This document shows, piece by piece, positions 58,130-64,000 of a DNA stretch of 64,000 bases. The notes beneath the pieces were generated by a model. It did no database searches. It was not told the DNA's origin and saw only the letters and a list, made by a program, of their open reading frames with translations. The DNA lies in NCBI GenBank assembly GCA_035578905.1, contig JAQJVL010000004.1:5365340-5429339 (forward strand). Direction: 5' to 3'. Origin of the DNA: Stictocephala bisonia. Taxonomy: Eukaryota > Arthropoda > Insecta > Hemiptera > Membracidae. The translations under genes were made by a program, and so were the position numbers. Numbering within the stretch: the first letter of the stretch is position 1; each line of letters begins with the position of its first letter.

Positions 58130-59280
58130 GGAAGTGAAATGAATCATCAACTCTACTAAACCATCATCTTTAGTAGGGGTTGATGACATATCATAAACAC
58201 AACTCTTGTTGCCCCTAATCACCACTAATCTTCTCATCTTACCACAATACTACTGTAAAGCCGTTATTTACGCAGATGACACACTGTCCTACAGACTATA
58301 AGCTGTTACGTTGACCATCTGGAAGTGGCCAACTTTATTGATGTTAGCCAAACGCAAAAGTACTGCATAAACAATAACCTGGTATTTAATGAAGACAAGA
58401 CCACACAACTGATTCTTGGAAGATGCAAAGAAGTGTCTGGGCTCCCCAACATCCAAATTGTATCCTCAGTAAAACATCTTGGAATGATCGTTGATGACCA
58501 ACTCACGTGGCATGACTACATTTTGAATTCCTCTGCCTTAGGCTAAGCTCTCAACATTTGCAATAAAGCGGATTCAGACAATTAGACCAGAAGTTGCAAA
58601 GTTGAGTTATAATGCGTATTTGAGTCACAGTTCAGATATAGAATTGTGTTTTGGGGACTTCTCAGGAAAACCTTCAGAGTTTTTTTTTTTTTCAGAGACA
58701 AGCTTTTTTATGTCTTAGCCAACCTCCAACTAGGACGAAATTGAATGTTTTCAGATCTCATAGAATTTTCACAGCTTCATCACTTTATACATTGAAGCTA
58801 ACTTGCACATTTTTAAGCGCCATCCCTTGATCTGTAATGGTGAAATTCTCATTTAAAATATCATGTTATCATATCTGCAAGCAAATTCAACCTGCCTCTT
58901 GAACTAGGACGAAATTGAATGTTTTCAGATCTCATAGAATTTTCACAGCTTCATCACTTTATACATTGAAGCTGCCTTGCACATTTTTAAGCGCCGTCCC
59001 TTGATCTGTAATGGTGAAATTCTCATTTAAAATATCATGTTTCATGTCTGCAAGCAAATTCAACCTGTCTCTTCAAAAAACCATACTTTACTCAAAAAAG
59101 CTGTCTTATGCAGGAGCCCAATTTTACAACCTCCTTCCCTCAAAAGTAAAGGATAGTCCTGCAAATGGATTTTGCAAAAGAAGACTTTGGCAGTGGCTAG
59201 CTGAAAATCCACTCTATAGTTTTAAAGAGTTCAAGACAAGAGTGAGAAACTCTAGTTACTGTCAGCGCAAAAATTAAGTG
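58130..59280 (+). pseudogene. LINE reverse transcriptase relic with YADD
   Basis: Pieces in order: INSTKPSSLVGVDDIS (58,150-58,197); VIYADDTLSY (58,262-58,293), the YADD catalytic motif; LVFNEDKTTQLILGRC, then IVSSVKHLGMIVDDQLTWHD (58,379-58,518); then, after a 173-bp tandem duplication, KKLSYAGAQFYNLLPSKVKD and RRLWQWLAENPLYSFKEF (to 59,277), the ORF2 tail. Stops and shifts make it inactive, yet motifs are well kept, so it is fairly young. It is part of the tail-to-tail pair with the minus-strand copy ending near 60,238. Confidence 0.85.
58728..59073 (+). repeat. 173-bp tandem duplication inside the LINE
   Basis: 58,728-58,901 is repeated at 58,902-59,073, both starting AACTAGGACGAAATTGAATG and ending AATTCAACCTG-CTCTT. 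Only a handful of differences are visible, so the duplication is recent relative to the decay of the LINE. Confidence 0.92.
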
Positions 59281-60238
59281 CATCCGGACCGAGTTTGAAG
59301 GTTGTGTTCTACAAAACTAATAGGCCTATGAAAACTCCAATCATATTATTGTTTTCATTGTTTATTTTTGTGCCTTATGACATATGAATTTCACAATTTT
59401 ATTATAAGTTCTAATAATTTTTATCTTAGTTGGAACAAAAAGTACCAGAATTTTATCTAGTTTTACTGTATATCAAATTTACACAGTTATTACTAAGTAG
59501 CCTGTTCATGTAACGCTTTTATGTTTTAATATATAGTTGATATGATTGTTTCCTATAAGTTTTATAAATTTTAGAATTTTATATTTTCAAGTAAAAAAGT
59601 TCTTATCAACTACCTGAAACATTGTTTTCTTGGCTTCTAGAGGTCGTAAAATGAGTTATTTAGTCTTAGTAATCCTCATTACATATAGAGTTAGGATACA
59701 TTATTTCCGTATGTGTAAGTAAATACAGTGATTTTATATTGATTTTAAATTTATCACTTCAAAGTTATTTAAAATTTATTTAAATCAATTTAAGATCACT
59801 ACATTTATTTACAGACATGAAAATGATGTATCGTAACTATAAATGTAACAAGGATTACAACAAGACCAATTCATTTTACGACTTTTAGAAGCTTTATGAA
59901 TTTCATAGCTAGAAGCTACAGAAATTCAACTTTTTTTCTTGAAAATATAAAATTCTTATCAACCATGTATTAAAATATAAAAGCACTATATGAACTGGTT
60001 TTATAGTAATAACGGTGTAAATGTGATATACAGTGAAAACTATTTAAAATTCTGGTACTTTTTTTGTTCCAACTAAGATAAAAATTATTAGTACTTATAA
60101 TAAAATTGTGAAATTCACATGTCATAACGTACAATCAAACAAAGAAAACAACGGTGTGATAGATTTTTCGTAGGCCTCTTAGTTCCTTAGAAAACAACCT
60201 TCAAACTTTGTGCACATAATTTCTGCGCTGATAGTAAA
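59255..60238. repeat. ~980-bp imperfect palindrome of two LINE 3' regions
   Basis: The left half (from TTACTGTCAGCGCAAAAATT) and right half (ending AATTTCTGCGCTGATAGTAA) are inverted copies through the whole span. Examples are AGTTTGAAGGTTGT / ACAACCTTCAAACT, ATTTTTATCTTAGTTGGAAC / GTTCCAACTAAGATAAAAAT, and near the centre AGTGAT-TTA-ATTGATTT. The centre is about 59,750. Each half is a LINE 3' UTR facing the other. Confidence 0.88.
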
Positions 60239-60425
60239 TATTGTAATTTATTGTAAATGACACCATTCTCATCATGATGAATAAATATTTCTGATTTCTC
60301 AACCATTCTCTACAATCACTCTTACGTTTTCCACAGTCTTGAGTCATTTTTCGTCTTTGAATGGCACAAAAAAAATTTCTAGGAGGTTCACTAATAACCA
60401 CTGTTAAGAACCACCTTTCTGTTTA
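60238..60425 (-). pseudogene. LINE ORF2 tail on the minus strand
   Basis: The minus-strand frame (60,401-60,201) reads KRKSDCREWLRNQKYLF ... NYNIYYQRRNYVH. It aligns with the tail of the plus-strand LINE (RRLWQWLAENPLYSF ... NSSYCQRKN-VH). It is the coding end of the second, inverted LINE copy. Confidence 0.65.
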
Positions 60426-61569
60426 AAACATTACACGAAGCCCAGGTATCTAAAAGTACACATCTTATGACAGTCACAAATCTTATGTATATCTTTGTGT
60501 ATATTTTTGTATATATCTGTGCTGAGGCTCACAAACCAGACTCAGTTAATAAAAATACACACTATGCTTATGCTATTTCCTGCTAGAGATATAACACACT
60601 GTGACAACAACTTGACCCATATGCTTGGACACCAGCTTTGATACTAATGATTTTCCTTATTATTATTATGTTCCTTAGACTAATGATTTGTCTAGGTTTT
60701 ATTGCAAACCACTTCTCAAAATTACCAATATTATTATTTTTCCATAATTGTACATTTTGATCTGTTAAATTTTGCACAATAACATAAAAAATATGCTAGA
60801 TTACAGTTCCACCCACTGCTACAACATAATCAAAAATATTTTGTAATTCCTATAACCACAGAACAAATTTTTTTTTAAATAATTTAAAATACATTGCAAC
60901 AAAGTTCTTAAAAGAATTCATTGCAGAAGTAATATGTGATTTTTTATTAATGAGTAAAGATATTCCTTCTTGAAAACTATTACAGCTTTGAAGAATTTCT
61001 TATTAATTAGCAATTTGATAATTCCTCAGTTTGTATGTTTTAAATGTCATTTGAACAAATTTTTAAAAGTGTATATTGTTCTTGACATTTATGTATGCTG
61101 TCCATTGAAGTAAAGGATAGTTTAATTGTTTACTTTTGACTATCAAACAGAAACCAGAAAAAAAGAAGAGCATAGAAAGTAAGCAGTTGAATGGTTAAGT
61201 GGTTTGAAAACATTTCAATTTTATATTTATTGCTGTTTTATTATTTTGTTTTTCTTTCAATGTATAGCAAAATATATATCTACAAGAATGAGTCATTATT
61301 AATAAAATAGTTAAGGAGCAAATTAGAGAAACAAAATACTTATTTTTCATCAAATTCTAACTTTTTATGGCATATTTAAGAAATTGAGCCTTAAGTGCAT
61401 TTCTAATTATTGTTTCAATATGCTATATGCTTTCATGCTCATTTTCTTGGTGGGGACAGCACTGGTATCTTACTTTTTCTAGCGAGACGTCCTTGATGCG
61501 GAGACATCATACTATGAGAGTAACTCTGACATAATGAGTATATTGTCTATGGCATAGTTAGCTAACACA
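60426..61569. other. No gene recognised
   Basis: AT-rich sequence with no coding similarity or clear repeat border. Presumably intronic or intergenic. Confidence 0.4.
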
Positions 61570-61720
61570 TAGGTTGTGGCTGGGTCAGTACTGACCCAAG
61601 GAGAGTGGCGTGCATTTCAATACCACTGTACGTGTATGGGCGGGCCAATATCACTGTATCGGTATGGGGGCCGGGTGGGACAATAACATTGTACATGTAG
61701 GGATAGGTGGCTGGGTTAGT
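61570..61720 (+). repeat. Dispersed minisatellite, locus 4
   Basis: Three to four units (CACTGTACGTGTATGGGCGG, ATTGTACATGTAGGGATAGG, GGCTGGGTTAGTA) of the family at 14.5, 15.1 and 21.4 kb. Confidence 0.65.
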
Positions 61721-62219
61721 ATAACCAAATACTTCGCACTGTTCCTTTTTTGGCCAGTGTTAGGTTAGCATCGGGGAAGAAAGCATGTTCCTCATGTTAG
61801 CGTGGTCGGACAAGTGTAAACAACATTTAATTCTGGTAATATCTGCATGGCATTTTAATTTTCATCGTTGTATTGTACAATGTGTATATTTTGTATATGC
61901 AGCTTTTACATTTCTGCAGATATTCAGGTTATTTCTAATGTTTATTGCGTGGTTGGATCCTCATGAGAAGTTCTTTTTGGAGAGAATATGGGTTCTGAAG
62001 AGTCTGAAGACAGTAAGTTTACAGTTCGAAGACGTAATGGGAGATTCAGATTTGTCTATTACGGCTTCTGATGAATAAATAAATGGACTGGAATGGGACT
62101 GTCTGTTGGGTTGAAGGGGATTAAATATTGTAAATACCAACATATGAATTAAAAATATTGTTCGAATTGCACATAAATCGACTTTACTTGTTAAAGTGTT
62201 TAAATAGGTAAGTGTGCAG

Positions 62220-62310
62220 CGATGATGCCGAACTAGGCAAGGCAGCTCCGCACCGTACGCTGCTCGACACCAAGCGCTGCCGCAGCGAATATGTTAATGT
62301 GGAGGTGTAA
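62220..62310 (+). other. GC-rich island with coding-like text, possible exon
   Basis: After an AG (GTGTGCAG) one base plus 30 codons read DDAELGKAAPHRTLLDTKRC then RSEYVNVEV and TAA. GC content is far above the surroundings and codon use looks coding-like. The polypyrimidine tract is poor, and a GTAAGT lies just before the AG. No family is recognised. It could be a terminal exon of an unknown plus-strand gene, or a fragment of a GC-rich repeat. Confidence 0.25.
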
Positions 62311-62774
62311 CCTCGGTGGATTATAAGTAAATGGTTTATATTATGTTGCCTTGTGTCTCTCTCTAAATACTGCTATAAAAAGTGATTTATTAACTGTCAT
62401 ACTTAAAGAAAATACAATAGTAAAACTATCAAAACAATAATTGAAATATTTAATATTGGTAAATATAATTTTACAGGCAAATGTAACAAAACATGACATG
62501 CAATGAAATGTTACCTAACCAATAATCCCTGCATGATGGTGTGACCTTGCAAAAAGGCTGATTTTTTTTATCTATACCATTGAATTAATATTAAAATTCT
62601 ATTCTTACCGTATACTTTTTTTCAAATATCTGCAACAAACAATTATATTAAATTAATCAAACAAAAAACCAGAAAAAGAAACTGAGTGGTTGATTGGCAG
62701 AGAGAAAAAACCCAAAGTGAGAAAAGGGTGGTGCTATCTCTCCTATTGTTATGACCTTGTTCTAACCATCAAGT

Positions 62775-62945
62775 TATTTCTCCTTTGAAATTGTTGGTGA
62801 CGTCCTTCTCAATGGGTTTATAGGTGGTTGTGTCCAAAATTTATCTCAAGGCCTCATGTTTGTAATCTTTGGTGTTTATAACGATAGTTGTTGATCCCTT
62901 GTCTGCTGGTAAAATCAAAGGTTTGAATATTTCTTCGGTGAAGGT
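62775..62945 (-). pseudogene. Penelope-like element reverse transcriptase fragment
   Basis: Minus strand: FTEEIFKPLILPADKGSTT, then IVINTKDYKHEALR; after a one-base shift, ILDTTTYKPIEKDVTNN. This is the conserved N-terminal segment of Penelope-like reverse transcriptases (.iLPADKG..tVv....Y...i..lLdd.tY..l.kDpT). The rest of the RT and the GIY-YIG domain are not visible. Short, shifted, inactive. Confidence 0.7.
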
Positions 62946-64000
62946 GTTTAGTCAGCTTAGCCTCAGTTATTTGTTGTAAGGTATAGTTAATGAAGAGCTA
63001 ACTGAATATATTGGATGTGGATCCCAAGTTCATAGACAGTCGAATTGATTAAGCATTTGAAATATATCAGGTCAGTTTGTCTCTTCCATAGTCACTAGAT
63101 ATACAACTTAATTAATTTACTGTAATAGCTGAAGAATTTGAAAGCTGGAATTGGGGGGGGGGAGACAAACAAGGATCAGACTTAAATAATTAATTTAGCA
63201 ATCCATACTTTAAAATAATTAAAAACAGTTATTTATAATGACTATGAAGTTATACATTTGGTTAGTAAACTGTATACAAGTGAAAACCCCTAAACAAGCA
63301 TACATGAAAAAGTGCTTTACTCTTCCATTTTCAAACCAATTTTTAAAATTTAGGTATCTTTGGATTTGGTATTAAATTTACAAAATAAAAGTATTCTAAT
63401 ACATTTTCAATACAAGTAATCGTTTTAAAGTTATTTAACTTTTAACATTTCTTATGGCTGCCATTTTGAAACTGATAAAGATAATTTTGTTACTTGTATA
63501 TTTTAGGCTACCCCTAAACTAGGTTAGTAAAGTGCCAAGTTTCAAATTATTAGCTCAAACCATGTTTGAGATATAATTTTTTAAATAAAAAACACAGTCA
63601 GACAGACACTTAAGAAGGCGAGATAGGCCACATGTTTATAGGAACGTTTTTGCTTATTTTTATGTCTATTGTCATCATATCCTTAAGTTGTGCTACCTCT
63701 TGCGAAACACTCCGTATATGTTAGGGGATAGGAGGTCTCACCAAGACCTATGTTTATAGAGAGTCTGTTTACCTAGGATGCGTACAAAGGATTGCTATCA
63801 ATTATATATGTCAAAGAGAGGTGCCATTTTGCATAGTATGGGCACAATGTAACAATAATCAAGGAATGCTTAACATGAGCCAATTAGCCTTTGAATAGAG
63901 GAGAGATCTATTATTTGTGGCCAAAATCAATTACCTTGTTTAATTAACTATTGATCTATTTTGAGGATTTTAGTATACTTTCCTAATAGTATGGTTTACT
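62946..64000. other. No gene recognised
   Basis: Apart from a G10 run at 63,152-63,161 and AT-rich sequence, nothing identifiable was seen to the right edge. Confidence 0.4.

Noticed and set aside
61785..62078. 97-codon plus-strand ORF
   Set aside because: Hydrophobic text without family resemblance; a short alternative frame (MGSEESED...) with an internal GTAAGT is equally possible, so no call was made.

Overview
This is a eukaryotic, AT-rich, intron- and transposon-dominated window, most likely from an insect. A hemipteran is possible, but that is only an impression from the repeat content. There is no operon structure, no rRNA, no free-standing tRNA and no CRISPR. Only two conserved host genes are recognisable, and both are incomplete. 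On the minus strand, at least five exons between 4,887 and 22,830 encode the N-terminal part of a Legless/BCL9 protein. They include the HD1 segment that binds the Pygopus PHD finger. Splice phases agree across all five exons, and the rest of the gene, including the Armadillo/beta-catenin-binding HD2, must lie beyond the left edge. On the plus strand, two exons (47,593-47,749 and 50,364-50,513) encode the end of the first and start of the second SPRY domain of a SPRYD3-like protein. The other SPRYD3 exons were not found. The two genes diverge, and the space between them is filled with repeats.

Left part (1-23 kb): a tRNA-derived SINE; an unclassified interspersed repeat split by a piggyBac-like element at a TTAA; a Tc1/IS630-type transposon relic; a piggyBac-type MITE 22 bp from a legless splice acceptor; LINE reverse-transcriptase relics (5.5-6.5, 7.2-7.7, 15.4-16.1, 20.4-21.4 kb); a Tigger-like relic at 8.2 kb; and a group of inverted-repeat elements (13.1, 19.2, 19.7, 20.7 kb). 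Three or four of these carry a hammerhead-ribozyme-like core. Middle (23-47 kb): a Tigger-like element containing a poly(A)-tailed insertion, a second copy of the interspersed repeat, a 3.1-kb IS630-type transposon with long terminal inverted repeats and damaged catalytic residues, an 80-bp satellite, a LINE 3' end, a complete and apparently intact hAT transposon with perfect 8-bp target duplication (39,767-43,352), and a PIF/Harbinger-like MITE (45,300-45,986).

Right part (47-64 kb): SPRYD3 exons, a second SINE copy, a Tigger-like element that was itself entered by a LINE 3' end, and a long LINE in plus orientation that seems to be broken apart by minisatellite and satellite expansion (53.8-56.6 kb) and by another LINE fragment. 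Next come two LINE 3' ends arranged tail to tail as a ~980-bp imperfect palindrome, a dispersed ~38-bp minisatellite, a small GC-rich island, and a Penelope-like reverse-transcriptase fragment. Apart from the two host genes and the hAT transposase, every coding trace looks like a decayed mobile element.
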